Positions 10,691-20,839 are shown, counted from the stretch's first letter. The stretch: 64,000 nucleotides of DNA from Dendrocalamus latiflorus (GCA_017311315.1 CM029664.1:42848640-42912639); one strand, 5' to 3'. Made by a program: numbers and translations. Notes: generated by a model not told the origin, from the letters alone.

Positions 10691-10788
10691 CGAGAGAGGC
10701 ACCGAAGTTGAGCAGAGGTGTGTCCGGAGTCGAGTGGAGGCCAGCGCAGGGTGGCGCTCAATGTGCAACGCCAGGAAAACATGGATTT

Positions 10789-10990
10789 TTTTTTGAAATA
10801 ATCAATTTTTATTCGAAAATACAAAATTATACCTACGATTTTATATTTTGCAAAAATATATTACTGTCACCAAACCGTTGGGCGACTGGTCCCTGTCGCC
10901 CAATGGCTGAGCGATAAGAAGGCGGTAGCTGTACCATTGGGCGACAGGGATGCAGTCACCCAACAGTTGTTGGCCCAGGGACAGAACAGA
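10789..10990 (+). repeat. MULE-like terminal inverted repeat, left arm
   Basis: It starts with an AT-rich tip (gaaataatcaatttttattc), then aaaatacaaaattatacct, then several gttgggcgac motifs. The reverse complement of 19690-19925 matches it over roughly 200 bp, with about 88% identity by eye in the terminal 62 bp. Long inverted repeats of this size are typical of Mutator-like elements, but I could not find a convincing 9-bp target duplication and no transposase is visible. Confidence 0.55.
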
Positions 10991-11926
10991 GCGCACTCAC
11001 ATGGTGGTCGAAACACACACAACACCTCTAATCAACTCAAGACGCACAAGAATATTTGTGCTGCTTTAATCCATCCACAGCTTTTCATTTTATCCTCTTA
11101 TTTATACTCACATATTACATGTACACAGTCTAACAATCTGCCCGAGTCTTCTGGCACGTTCCCTACAACTTACACTACCCAAACGACTCGTTCCACTAGA
11201 CATCTCACACAACTTAGTGGACACGACCGGTTATGTGCAAACTAACCACTACTACCTGGTCCCGTCTACGACCACACACGGACCTAACCTTCTTCGGGTT
11301 CTCCCTCGAGTCCTTCTACGATCATGTCTTGTCGACCACGGTACCTCGACCATGCCTCATGACCACGGTTGTTTCGACCACAGTGTCTTCGACCACGGTG
11401 CTTTCGATCGCTTCACCAACCACGGCTGTCGACTACAGCTTCATTGACCGCTTCACCGACCACAACTTATCAACCAACATCTCCAGTAGTTTCACTCACA
11501 CCGACAGTACTACCGGTCTTCGAGCACGACCTAGATACTATAGCTTACGAGCATCGAGCATTGACCACTATGTAGCTACGACCACTGTACCTATGACTAC
11601 TTTCTACAATACACCTCTGAGTATGAACTGCTATAATACTCCTTTGAGTACTGACTGCTATAGTACTCCTCCAAGTACCAACTGTTGCTATGACTACTGC
11701 GTAGCTCGACTTACGGCTACGACTACTACGACCGGTCTTCGATTTGAGAGTCTCCGACTGCTCTCTGACTCTGGGTCTTCGACTTGAACTCGACACACAA
11801 CTACTGGGTACTCGAACACATCGAGCACTCGACACGACTACACAATACTCAACACATGAGTACTCAACACACGACTTCTCAGTACTCAAATACACCGAGT
11901 ACTCAACACTGACTACGACAACAATA
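10991..11926. other. Interior of the putative MULE-like element, left side
   Basis: No recognised gene. 11320-11470 repeats the phrase tcgaccacggt several times, and 11620-11690 and 11830-11910 repeat agtactc-type words. These make Ser/Thr-rich open frames (11233-11787) that look like by-products of simple repeats. A possible LTR end (gtctaaca at about 11132) is too weak to call. Confidence 0.4.
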
Positions 11927-11931
11927 CAATG

Positions 11932-12889
11932 TGATGTACCCGAAGGTCCGATTGTTGGCCCGATCTTTCGATGAGAACGATAAGTTCGGTAGGCGTCGCT
12001 CAACTCTCACGATCCTGGCTACGAACACGCAAGGCTCGAAGCCACGCAATCGCTGAACTGTTCGACAAGTCGTTATCAACCGTGCACGAATACCCGGATG
12101 ACCTGACCACGGGGTCGATTCCTGCATACACCGAAGAAGCACGCAAGAAAAAGATAAAGCAATCTGAAATTGCAAATAGGAATTGAAATATTGAATTGAG
12201 TTGGGATTCTGAAGCGGTATTATGGTTGGTCTAATCGACACAAGCCAATACACGAAGTTGCAACAAGGCTAACTTTTAACTAAACAAAATCCAAGAAAAC
12301 TAGAGGGGGTGCGACCTCCTTAAATAGGGGATGAGGAGCCACACATCTAATAAAACCAGCGGGACGGGACTAAAGTCGTGTGTTACTGTTCACGTGAACA
12401 GTAATACACCCTCCAGGTGGGCCGTCGGCAGATGGGCCAAGTTCAGTATGATTACAAGGCCCAGATTGGCCCAAACAAGTGATCTGACGTCTTCTTTTGA
12501 TGATTGCGATCAGTCCAGAAGGAATTTGACAATGAGGCTGGATCCGTTGGAAAGAGGACGAAATAAGCTTTCAATCAAGTACTCGTGGACCTCCAACAGA
12601 CTCTGTATGTGAAAGTTATGCCCATTTGAAATTGGTGCTGTCAGGCTGATTCCGAACTGATCTGACCAAAACGTAACCAGCTTGGCACATGTAGTAGCAC
12701 CATGGCTTGTAGACATAATACCATGGTATGTAGACGTAGCACCATGGTATGTAGACGTAGCTCGATCCAATTGGGTAATATGGTCTTGCATCAGCCGAAA
12801 GTCCTATTGGAGAGGATGTTGTTGAAGTAGAGGATGAAGTGCCACAGGGCGAAGTAGTGGTTGCATCCTTAGGTTTGATGTCCTCATCA
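11932..12889 (-). repeat. 3' LTR of the gag-protease element
   Basis: On the minus strand it begins TGATGAGGAC at 12889 and ends GGGTACATCA at 11932. It contains the last ~90 codons of the gag-protease gene and three copies of a 21-24-bp word around gtagacgtagcaccatggtat (12690-12765). Confidence 0.93.
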
Positions 12890-14982
12890 TCCTCCCTTTC
12901 TTGAATTCGAGTCGTCCTCGACTCAATCGTTGTCTCCACATCATCACTTTTCTGAAAAAGGTTAGTAGCAACAGGAAACAAAGAAACATGCATATCTTCT
13001 AAAGGACACAAAGATTCTTTGCAAACCATACTAGAGCATTTAGATTGATGTTGTTCCAAGTCAATGCAAGCAGATTTTCTAGCTAACATAACAGGTGCTT
13101 TCAATTTAAGTTCACTTGGAGCTATAATCTTACTTTCATCCTTTGTGTTCTCCTTACTTGTTTTCACAGATCTTTCTAATTCATCCTTTAATATAGCAGC
13201 AGGAGACATTGGAAGCAAAGTGATTTTCTTTTCTTTATAGGTAAAAGTATAATAATTAGATATACCATGATGTTCAATATATCTATCATATTGCCAAGGT
13301 CTACCTAATAATAATGAGCATGCTTGCATAGGTACGACATCACAATCAACATAATCATGATATGATCCAATAGAAAAATATACGCGCACAAGTTGAGTTA
13401 CCTTCAACTTACCACAAGAATTCAACCATTGAATGTAGTAAGGATGAGGGTGTTGAGTTGTGGTCAAGCCAAGCTTCTTGACCATGTCTGTGCTAGCAAG
13501 ATTGTTGCAACTTCCGCCATCGATCATGACTTTACAGGATCGTTCCTTGATGACGAACTTTGATTGGAATAAGGTGTGACGTTGATTTTGTTCAGCAAGC
13601 TCCATTTGAGCACTTAGCACACGCTGGACAACTAAGCTTTGGTACATGTCAGATGCCTCATGGCTTATATGTTCTTCCTCAGTTTCATCACCTACATTGT
13701 TAGTTGCAACCAAAACATGTTCTTCCTCAATGTCGCTAGTAGAAGTGTACTCACCATTATCCTTGATAAGTAAAGCTCGCTGACTGGGACAATCGCGCAT
13801 CAAGTGCCCAAATCCTTTGCAACGGTGACATTGTACATCTCTAGATTGCCCTGTAGAAGCAACAGAAGAAGCACGTGTTGTAGGGACTTGTACCTTTGCA
13901 GATTTGCTTGCAGCAGAGACATGCGCAGGAGGGGAAGGAGCAACAAGGGGCGCACGGCTTGAGAAAGGTGCAACGTGTTGTTGTTGACTTGGCCGGTCTA
14001 CAAAAGAACCTCCAAAATTGCCCCTATAGCGAGATTGTCGACCCTGCACTTCTCTTTCAGCTTTGCAAGCAAGATGGAACAAACGATTGATAGAATTGTA
14101 TTCTTTATAATCAATTATGTCCTGAATTTCTCGGTTTAAACCTTCCAAAAATCTAGCCATCTTAGCATCTTCGGTTTCATCTAAACCACAACGCAATAAA
14201 CCAGTTTGCAATGCTTGATAATAATCCTCTACAGAACTACTACCTTGTCTTAAGCGTTGTATTTTATTAAGCAAATCACGTGAATAATATGAAGGTACAA
14301 ATCTATGTCTCATTGCTCTCTTCAAAGCATTCCATGTCCTAGGTATGTCCTGATGAGTACGACCATATTCACTCCACCAAATAGATGCGAAATTAGAAAA
14401 CTCACTAGTAGCAGCTCTAACTTTCTTATCTTCAGGGAATTCATGACAAGCAAATTTTTGTTCTACTGTAAGCTCCCATGTGAGACAAGCATCGGGATCA
14501 TATTTTCCAGCAAAAGATGGCATCATGAATTTAATTTTACCAACTGCATCATTATGGTCACGTACCTCACGTTGATGTCGTCCCATACCTTGACGATTGT
14601 GATGAAGCCGACGATGGTTGCGATCATTGTGAACATTGATTCCATCTGTTTCCGTATCAGCAGTGTAGTTGTTCATTTCTTCTTCTTCTACCTCATCGGC
14701 CCAAGAGCGAGAGCGAGCAACAGATGGATTAAGGCAAGGTTGTGCAACGCCAACAGCAGCGGGGGCGGCACCAGGAGGGGGAGCTCTCTCTAGCTGCTCC
14801 ACACGGGTAGCAATCGTAGCATGATCGTTATTGGTGCGATCTAGAACTCGCTCAATACGCTCTGAATGTTGACTCAACAAGCGTGAAAAGCGTTGCATGA
14901 TGTCTTTCGTGCGAGGCGTGAGAGGTGCATCTTCCTCAACATGGGGCCTGCTATTCCCCCCTTGTGATCCTGAACCTGCCAT
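12616..14982 (-). CDS. Gag-protease polyprotein, Ty3/gypsy type
   Basis: An uninterrupted 788-residue frame. Residues ~1-145 are polar and acidic. About 150-330 is a retrotransposon gag domain (FMMPSFAGKYDPDACLTWE, SIWWSEY, RHRFVPSYYSRDLLNKIQRL). A CCHC zinc knuckle CHRCKGFGHLMRDC lies near residue 391. A retropepsin active site VMIDGGSCNN is near 486, with the LLLGRPW block following near 555. It would make the particle shell, bind RNA and cleave itself in the cytoplasm. It has no reverse transcriptase or integrase. The frame crosses the polypurine tract into the 3' LTR, which supplies the last ~90 residues, including SYVYIPWC/YVYIPWY-type repeats. The ATG at 14982 opens MAGSGSQGG. The intact frame indicates recent activity or trans-complementation. 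Confidence 0.9.
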   Translation of the reverse strand: MAGSGSQGGNSRPHVEEDAPLTPRTKDIMQRFSRLLSQHSERIERVLDRTNNDHATIATRVEQLERAPPPGAAPAAVGVAQPCLNPSVARSRSWADEVEEEEMNNYTADTETDGINVHNDRNHRRLHHNRQGMGRHQREVRDHNDAVGKIKFMMPSFAGKYDPDACLTWELTVEQKFACHEFPEDKKVRAATSEFSNFASIWWSEYGRTHQDIPRTWNALKRAMRHRFVPSYYSRDLLNKIQRLRQGSSSVEDYYQALQTGLLRCGLDETEDAKMARFLEGLNREIQDIIDYKEYNSINRLFHLACKAEREVQGRQSRYRGNFGGSFVDRPSQQQHVAPFSSRAPLVAPSPPAHVSAASKSAKVQVPTTRASSVASTGQSRDVQCHRCKGFGHLMRDCPSQRALLIKDNGEYTSTSDIEEEHVLVATNNVGDETEEEHISHEASDMYQSLVVQRVLSAQMELAEQNQRHTLFQSKFVIKERSCKVMIDGGSCNNLASTDMVKKLGLTTTQHPHPYYIQWLNSCGKLKVTQLVRVYFSIGSYHDYVDCDVVPMQACSLLLGRPWQYDRYIEHHGISNYYTFTYKEKKITLLPMSPAAILKDELERSVKTSKENTKDESKIIAPSELKLKAPVMLARKSACIDLEQHQSKCSSMVCKESLCPLEDMHVSLFPVATNLFQKSDDVETTIESRTTRIQEREDDEDIKPKDATTTSPCGTSSSTSTTSSPIGLSADARPYYPIGSSYVYIPWCYVYIPWYYVYKPWCYYMCQAGYVLVRSVRNQPDSTNFKWA
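12890..12903 (-). other. Polypurine tract
   Basis: The minus strand reads CAAGAAAGGGAGGA immediately before the TG of the 3' LTR at 12889, as expected for the plus-strand primer of an LTR retrotransposon. Confidence 0.85.
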
Positions 14983-16502
14983 TGTTAGTAGAAAACAAAG
15001 AACATATCACAGTATATATGTCCCTATGAACTACTAGGTTCTGGAGTTTCACAAGTCACTCACACTCAAGCTTATACCTAGTTCTTACAAGTTCTTACCA
15101 ATGCAGCAAAGAAGTGGTACAACCGGTGGCTGGTTCGTGATACTCTCACTGGCGATCAGACCAACGATTGCGAGGGACGGCACCTGCTGAGTTAGTAGGA
15201 AGTGGAGCTCGGAAGGCTAGTATGTAGCAAAGGAATAGCAATTATTCAATTCAGTATGCAAAGTTGAATAGCAGTTCAAAGTACTAGTCACAAGTGCTGG
15301 TCCTAGTCTAAACCAAGCCTAGCTAGAGCAACTCGCAAAATCGACTAGAAGCAACAACGGCGGGCTAGTACAAGAACCATCAACGCAAGCGAGCAATGGA
15401 TGAAAAAACAGTCAAGAAGAGAGGCAGCTCTGATTTTTTTCTTCTTCTTTTTCTTCTTTTTCTTTTTTTTCCTTCTTCTGTTTTTTTTACTTTAACTAGC
15501 AACCAGAAGCTACTGGAACCTCAATGTTTTATACCAGACCGCACCGCACAGAGCCAACTTGGTTCCTCCACACGAGCAAGGCGGCAGCGACGGCGCCTCC
15601 AAGCCGACGAGCGGGGCGGCGGACGCAGCAGCGGGCGGGGCCGGGCGGCACGACCTCGGCGTCGGTGAGCGGTGGGCTCGGAGGAGCTGGAGGCGGTGGC
15701 CTGCGATGCTGGCCTGCACGGCCAAGCGGCAGCGCGCTTGGTGGCGGCGCTGTGAGGCGGCGGCGGCCGATCGGCCCGTGAGGCAGCGCGGGGGTCGGCG
15801 GAGGCCCCGAAAACGGCTCGGTCGGTGGCGCGTGGCGCTTCTCCGACAGCGGCAATGTCCGCGCGTGCGTGGTGGCCTGGAGACGCGGAGGATCCAAGGC
15901 GGCGGCGGCGGCCGTGCGGCGCAACTGCGGTGGCGTTCCCCGAGCGACGGCCCCGATGATGGCGACGGCTTTGGCGGCTTCCCGGGCGGTGGCGTCGGCG
16001 CCCTGATGCGGCGGCGGCCCGTGCGGGCCAGTGGAGCCTGCGGGCGGGCGCGGGCTCGACGGAACCGCTGCGGCGGCGCGGGACCGGCAGAGGCAGCAAC
16101 GGCGGTGGAGGCGGCTGCGGCTCTGGCGGTGGCGTCGGCTTTCCCGAGCAGCGGCGGCCTGAGAAGAAAAACCGATCTGCTATCTTTTTTTTATCGATTG
16201 ATGCGCGCGCGTGAACCCTTGGGACGACGACTGCGCGAGGGATGGCGGATGAACCGATCTGATATAATGTTTTTCCGTATCTCTTCGACAGGTTAGACGA
16301 TCGACAAGAAACCCTAAAACTAGACCAATCTAGACAAGAACCCAGCACAACGACTCGACGATGCAACGACAATTCAACAAAGCAAACTAAAAAGAATAAA
16401 TTGCAAAGGCACAAATTGGTTTGGACGATGAACTAACCCTAATTTTGTTTAATTTTGGCTATTTGGACTGTAGGAAAGAAAAATTCTCACCGATGAACTG
16501 TA
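14983..16502 (-). other. Long GC-rich leader of the gag-protease element
   Basis: About 1.5 kb separates the primer-binding site from the gag start. 15520-16290 is strikingly GC-rich and codes in several frames for Arg/Ala/Pro/Gly-rich sequence, the largest being a minus-strand 297-codon frame (15521-16414) with PPPEPQPPPPP. No domain is recognisable. 15420-15500 is a purine run on the minus strand. The segment differs sharply in base composition from the gag gene and LTRs, so it may be a captured host fragment or a structured leader RNA. Confidence 0.55.
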
Positions 16503-16514
16503 GCTCTGATACCA
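16503..16514 (-). other. Primer-binding site (initiator tRNA-Met)
   Basis: The minus strand TGGTATCAGAGC begins two bases inside the 5' LTR at 16517 and matches the plant initiator-Met tRNA 3' end. Confidence 0.9.
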
Positions 16515-16516
16515 CC

Positions 16517-17493
16517 TGATGTACCCGAAGGTCCGATTGTTGGCCCGATCTTTCGATGAGAACGATAAGTTCGGTAGGCGTCGCTCAACTCTCACGATCC
16601 TGGCTACGAACACGCAAGGCTCGAAGCCACGCAATCGCTGAACTGCTCGACAAGTCGTTATCAACCGTGCACGAATACCCGGATGACCTGACCACGAGGG
16701 TCGATTCCTGCATACACCGAAGAAGCACGCAAGAAAAAGATAAAGCAATCTGAAATTGCAAATAGGAATTGAAATATTGAATTGAGTTGGGATTCTGAAG
16801 CGGTATTATGGTTGGTCTAATCGACACAAGCCAATACACGAAGTTGCAACAAGGCTAACTTTTAACTAAACAAAATCCAAGAAAACTAGAGGGGGTGCGA
16901 CCTCCTTAAATAGGGGATGAGGAGCCACACATCTAATAAAACCAACGGGACGGGACTAAAGTCACATGTTACTGTTCACGTGAACAGTAATACGCCCTCC
17001 AGGTGGGCCGTCGGCAGATGGGCCAAGTTCAGTATGATTACAAGGCCCAGATTGGCCCAAATAAGTGATCTGACGTCTTCTTTTGATGATTGCGATCAGT
17101 CCAGAAGGAATTTGACAATGAGGCTGGATCCTTTGGAAAGAGGACGAAATAAGCTTTCAATCAAGTACTCGTGGACCTCCAACGGACTCTGTATGTGAAA
17201 GTTATGCCCATTTAAAATTGGTGCTGTCAGGCTGATTCCGAACTGATCTGACCAAAACGTAACCAGCTTGGCACATGTAGTAGCACCATGGCTTGTAGAC
17301 ATAATACCATGGTATGTAGACGTAGCACCATGGCATGTAGACGTAGCTCGATCCAATTGGGTAATATGGTCTTGCATCAGCCGAAAGTCCTATTGGAGAG
17401 TTTGTTGTTGAAGTAGAGGATGCAGTGCCACAGGGCGAAGTAGTGGTTGCATCCTTAGTAGTGGTTGCATCCTTAGGTTTGATGTCCTCATCA
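16517..17493 (-). repeat. 5' LTR of the gag-protease element
   Basis: 977 bp, with TG...CA ends on the minus strand. It is 19 bp longer than its partner because of an 18-bp tandem duplication (tagtggttgcatcctta repeated, about 17440-17475) and one extra base near 16697. Confidence 0.93.
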
Positions 17494-17509
17494 CAATGAG
17501 ATTAGTTTC

Positions 17510-17640
17510 AACAACGGTCGGATGACTGGTGCTGTCGCCCAACCGCTAGGTGATAGCACCTACTGGTGCCCAATGGTTGGGTGACTGAAGCCTGCTTTTT
17601 TAATTATTTAATCCTTTTAAAAAATATTTTAAAGTTAATC
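17510..17640 (-). repeat. gttgggcgac-motif fragment
   Basis: It contains gctgtcgcccaaccgc, caatggttgggtgactg and tgatagcacct, matching the wording of 19700-19760. It looks like part of the same inverted-repeat family, just outside the gag-protease insertion. Confidence 0.5.
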
Positions 17641-17880
17641 CATCGCGAATTTTATTTCCAATTCTAACCCTTTTGGCCATGCCACCACCTGGGCGTGGCC
17701 AAACTGTACTGTCACGTCACATTCTATGGTGTGACAAAATATGCCATGCAAGCACTCGTCCACCCGCCGTGCTAGAGTGGAGGCTTGCGTGGCAGTAGTC
17801 ACGCCAGATCCTATGGCGTGATAATTGTCACGCCTTGATATGTGACGTGATAGGCCTATCGTGTTTCGCTTTTGCATGTG
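17641..17880. repeat. Palindrome-rich segment (tggcgtga / tcacgcca)
   Basis: Short inverted words tggccatgcca, gggcgtggcc, tatggcgtgat and gtcacgcc recur with varying spacing. This is common in grass repeats. No gene is seen. Confidence 0.45.
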
Positions 17881-19500
17881 TGATTGCAGTTGGTTTATAA
17901 ATTATGAATTCAGGTAATGATTGAATTTAGTTTGGACTTGATTTATGGATTTGGAACTTTAGAATTTGGTGGTAAGATGGTAACAAGGGAACTTCCTTTT
18001 GAAAGATAAAAAACAATTGAAATTATAGTGATACATAACACCATGTACATATAACATTTAACAGTCCATAACTTAAAAATAGAGAATCTATCTGTGAACT
18101 ATAAATGGCACCATTCTTTTAACTGAGCGTAGGTACATATATGGACTGATAATCTTTTTGTGGATTGATAACCTTTGACACTTCAGCGTATATATCCATC
18201 ATAAGCACCCGCACAATATTTCTATGCCTTGTCCCAGAAGTGATACATACTGCATCATAGAAAAATGACTAATATGTGGACTGTGTGGTACAACATGAGA
18301 CATAAGGATGGACATATGCTAGATAGTATTGCTGATGAAAGATGCGTAGACATTTCGTGTCTACTTCTAGAACTCATTTTTTTCATGTTGTTGTATGCCT
18401 TGCTATGCGAAGAATTGAATGCGAAAAGATGATGAGATTTGATGTTGCGAATTAAAATAGACTTTATAATAAAGCTGGGAATAACACGACGCACAATATA
18501 TGGTTACATGCATAAGAAATAGCATCATGCAATGCAACAAACCGAAGTACTCCTATGATATGTATGCACCTTTTGGAATGGAAGTAAATTCGATCTTTGG
18601 GGGACTAGTTCGGAACGACCCGACCTACTGCGTAGACCGGAGCCATTTTCCCTTCCTTGTGAGCTCGGCGTTGAATTCCTCGGCGACCTCTTTGGCCTTG
18701 GCCACCATTTCCCTCTTTTTCTCATGTAGGCCACAATGAACGTGCATGCCTTTTCATATTGGTTAATTTTCACTCATAGCGTAACCCTTCCATTGCTCGA
18801 GTAAGCATCCTTGTATTGTTTTTTCTTTAATTTCTTCAAATTGCAAGATTCTGTTTTAATTTACAGGAACATATAATATCATATGTCGTCCCATTAGTCT
18901 TGGCCCAGTACCGGCCCACACACTCTCTCTCTTCCTAGTTATTTATCTCAACCCTTCCTCATTCGCATCAACAACGCTCCATTTCCTCTACCCCAATGCA
19001 CATCGACTCCCTATCTGCTCCCACGTAAACCGATGCTGCTCTTCTATCTCTGCTCAACCTTTCTTCTACTCCAATTAATTCTTAATACGTTTTGAGAATT
19101 TACATAACACTCACAAAATTAATTAAGTACATGACATAATGATTTAAATGCCAATATACCAGTTTTAACGGTACATGTCAATTTTAAATGTGAATGCTGT
19201 CTATTAATGTTTTTCATTTTAACGTGACTAACAGAATTTTTCACAGTTATGTAACAAGTCACGGGATCCTCACATTTAATTATTCACATCGAAGTAATTT
19301 TATTATACGCGTGCTTCTCCTTCATTTTCTTTTCTTTCTCCTCTCTTCTTGCTTTCTTTCTGGCCATCTGAACGAAATTGTACTACTTTTTCTCTAGCTA
19401 AAATTTTCTAGGGTGCTACTTATACTATTTTTTTACACTAAACAAACTATTTACTTCCTTCAAAGAAATACATTACAAGATAAATCAAAATACGTCATGG
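17881..19500. other. Intergenic / element interior, no gene recognised
   Basis: AT-rich DNA without a convincing gene. 18600-18740 is more GC-rich and, on the minus strand, one frame reads MVAKAKEVAEEFNAEL followed by TRKGKW. That looks like a short captured coding piece but cannot be named. Confidence 0.4.
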
Positions 19501-19509
19501 ATGAATCCT

Positions 19510-19612
19510 TCCTTCTCTTCTTCTCCTTCTCCCTCTCCCTCTCCTCTTTTTTCCTTTCTTTTCTCTCCTCTCTTTCTTTCTTTCTTTCTTCCTTCCTTCC
19601 CTCGTGAGAGAG
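19510..19612 (-). repeat. Polypyrimidine tract (GA-rich leader on minus)
   Basis: Runs of ttctcc and tttct units, ending in a (ttct)n / (ttcc)n stretch at 19576-19603. Together with the TATA box at 19655 and the motif block beyond it, this repeats the layout seen at 8273-8720. Confidence 0.6.
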
Positions 19613-19654
19613 CCGGCAACCAGTTGCTCAGGTGCTTCGGCGTCTGGCGTGCCC

Positions 19655-19663
19655 TTTATATAA
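19655..19663 (-). promoter_or_regulatory. Putative TATA box of the inverted-repeat promoter
   Basis: The minus strand reads CTTATATAAAGGG between the gttgggcgac block (upstream) and the GA-rich tract (downstream), at a sensible distance for transcription running into the element. Confidence 0.4.
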
Positions 19664-19689
19664 GCCATCTAGTCTCCAAATGATTGGGC

Positions 19690-19925
19690 GAGGAGACTGC
19701 TGTCGTCCAACCATTCGGCGATAGCACCTATGGCCCAACCATTGGGCAACTATATTAATGTTGCTCAACGGTACAGCTACTGCCTTCGTGTCGCTCGACC
19801 ATTTGGCGACAAGGGCTAATCACCCAACGGTTTGGCGATAGTATGCTACTTTTGCAAAAAATAAAATCATAGGTATAATTTTGTATTTTCAAATAAAAAT
19901 AGGTTATTTTAAAAAGGGAAAAATA
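19690..19925 (-). repeat. MULE-like terminal inverted repeat, right arm
   Basis: The reverse complement aligns with 10789-10990: the AT-rich tip, aaaatacaaaattatacct, then accgttgggtgat, cgagcgac and ggcagtagctgtacc in the same order. Several gttgggcgac-type motifs are inverted within it. Confidence 0.55.
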
Positions 19926-20187
19926 TTCAAGTGCTCGATTCAATAAATCAGTAGAGTACTAGAGTAGTTACCTATCATATAGCTGTATTGTAATGTTGAC
20001 TTAGGCATGCAACAGCACACGTGCACATACTCGGCCGATGCACATGCTTTACAAGAATATGAGTTGAGCTTAGGGCATACAGCCATACACAGTCACAACA
20101 TCGGGATTCTGCTAACACTAAGCAAACCCTCCGGTGGTGGTGCTTCTATGCACGATTTGCGTGGTTCCCATAGACGACGCCAACTAT

Positions 20188-20502
20188 TGTGGTGTTGGCC
20201 ACAGTAGTGAATAGTTACTACCATTCCTCCATGGGATACACAAGAAAAGTGAGAGCTGGAGACCACCAACTATGCGAGAGAGAGCTTGTGTGGAAAATGA
20301 GTGAGCCTGGTTTTCCCTCATATCCTCTGGGGCTTTATATATATGAATGGAGCTGGATAAAAATTGTCCATCTTACCTTTCAATAATTATAAAGGGTGAA
20401 GGTATATCGGTATATTCCTTTATATATACAACACTATGCTATTAGCTTGCCCAAAGACTCACTAGAGACTCTGATAGCCAAAAGGGGTTGGGTGGCCCCA
20501 CA
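20188..20502 (-). repeat. LTR (solo or 5'-end fragment), minus orientation
   Basis: 315 bp with inverted ends tgtgg ... ccaca. On the minus strand the LTR end is followed by tagTTGGCGTCGTCTATGGGA (plus 20167-20187), a tRNA-Asp-like primer-binding site related to those at 988 and 24607. It therefore belongs to a relative of the gypsy family of D1/D2. No internal genes or second LTR were found. Confidence 0.55.
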
Positions 20503-20838
20503 ACAATGCCACCTCAAGAAATTTTGAAGTCAAGTAGTATCAGGCAGTGCCTTTTCAAATTTGTGAACGGTACTGCTGTACCAGCTACTGGGAATGAACT
20601 GCAATGCACCTTGAAAAATTGTTGTTGCTACCATGATGAGCAGTATCGGACTATCAAGTTAGGTGCTGCAGCTAACAAAGAGCATCAAATTTTCTCAGTT
20701 CTCCGTGGTATCAATGTATCAGGTTGCAGCAAGGATGACAATAGCACATCAGGAATAAACAACAAGAACCTTGAATTGAAAATGCGTTCAGCATCAGGCT
20801 CGAGAACGCTTGGTAGAAAATTTTGGACTGAACCATAA
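20488..20838 (+). CDS. Uncharacterised ORF, possible captured exon
   Basis: A 116-codon frame, MGGPTTMPPQEILKSS... to LGRKFWTEP. Its first five or so codons lie inside the LTR at 20188-20502, so the true coding piece probably starts near 20503. The product has a cluster CTLKNCCCYHDEQY and a Ser/Asn-rich middle. I recognise no family. No splice sites or partners are clear. It may be a captured gene fragment or chance. Confidence 0.2.
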   Translation: MGGPTTMPPQEILKSSSIRQCLFKFVNGTAVPATGNELQCTLKNCCCYHDEQYRTIKLGAAANKEHQIFSVLRGINVSGCSKDDNSTSGINNKNLELKMRSASGSRTLGRKFWTEP

Positions 20839-20839
20839 C

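Larger units (their letters stand above)
11932..17493 (-). mobile_element. Non-autonomous gag-protease LTR retrotransposon
   Basis: This is a structurally complete element in minus orientation, flanked by the target duplication caatg (11927-11931 and 17494-17498). The LTRs are 16517-17493 (5', 977 bp) and 11932-12889 (3', 958 bp), each running TG...CA on the minus strand. The initiator-Met primer-binding site is at 16503-16514 and the polypurine tract AAGAAAGGGAGGA is at about 12890-12903. The only large gene encodes gag plus an aspartic protease; no reverse transcriptase, RNase H or integrase is present, so it must borrow them. The LTRs differ by about 15 substitutions plus an 18-bp duplication, suggesting a fairly recent insertion. 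Confidence 0.95.

Noticed and set aside
10965..11132. Small LTR between tgttggcccagg and gtctaaca
   Set aside because: Only one copy, with no primer-binding site beside it and no target duplication.
11233..11787. 184-codon Ser/Thr-rich frame
   Set aside because: It is explained by repeated tcgaccacggt and agtactc words. Long overlapping frames on both strands show that composition, not selection, keeps it open.
12780..12895. LTR boundary at the TGATGCAAG site near 12793
   Set aside because: That site gives a TG start but no purine tract and no target duplication. Extending to 12889 gives AAGAAAGGGAGGA and matching caatg duplications.
15521..16414. 297-codon minus frame as a host gene
   Set aside because: The frame is Pro/Arg/Ala-rich, overlaps equally open frames on the other strand, and lies inside the retrotransposon leader. 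No domain supports a gene.
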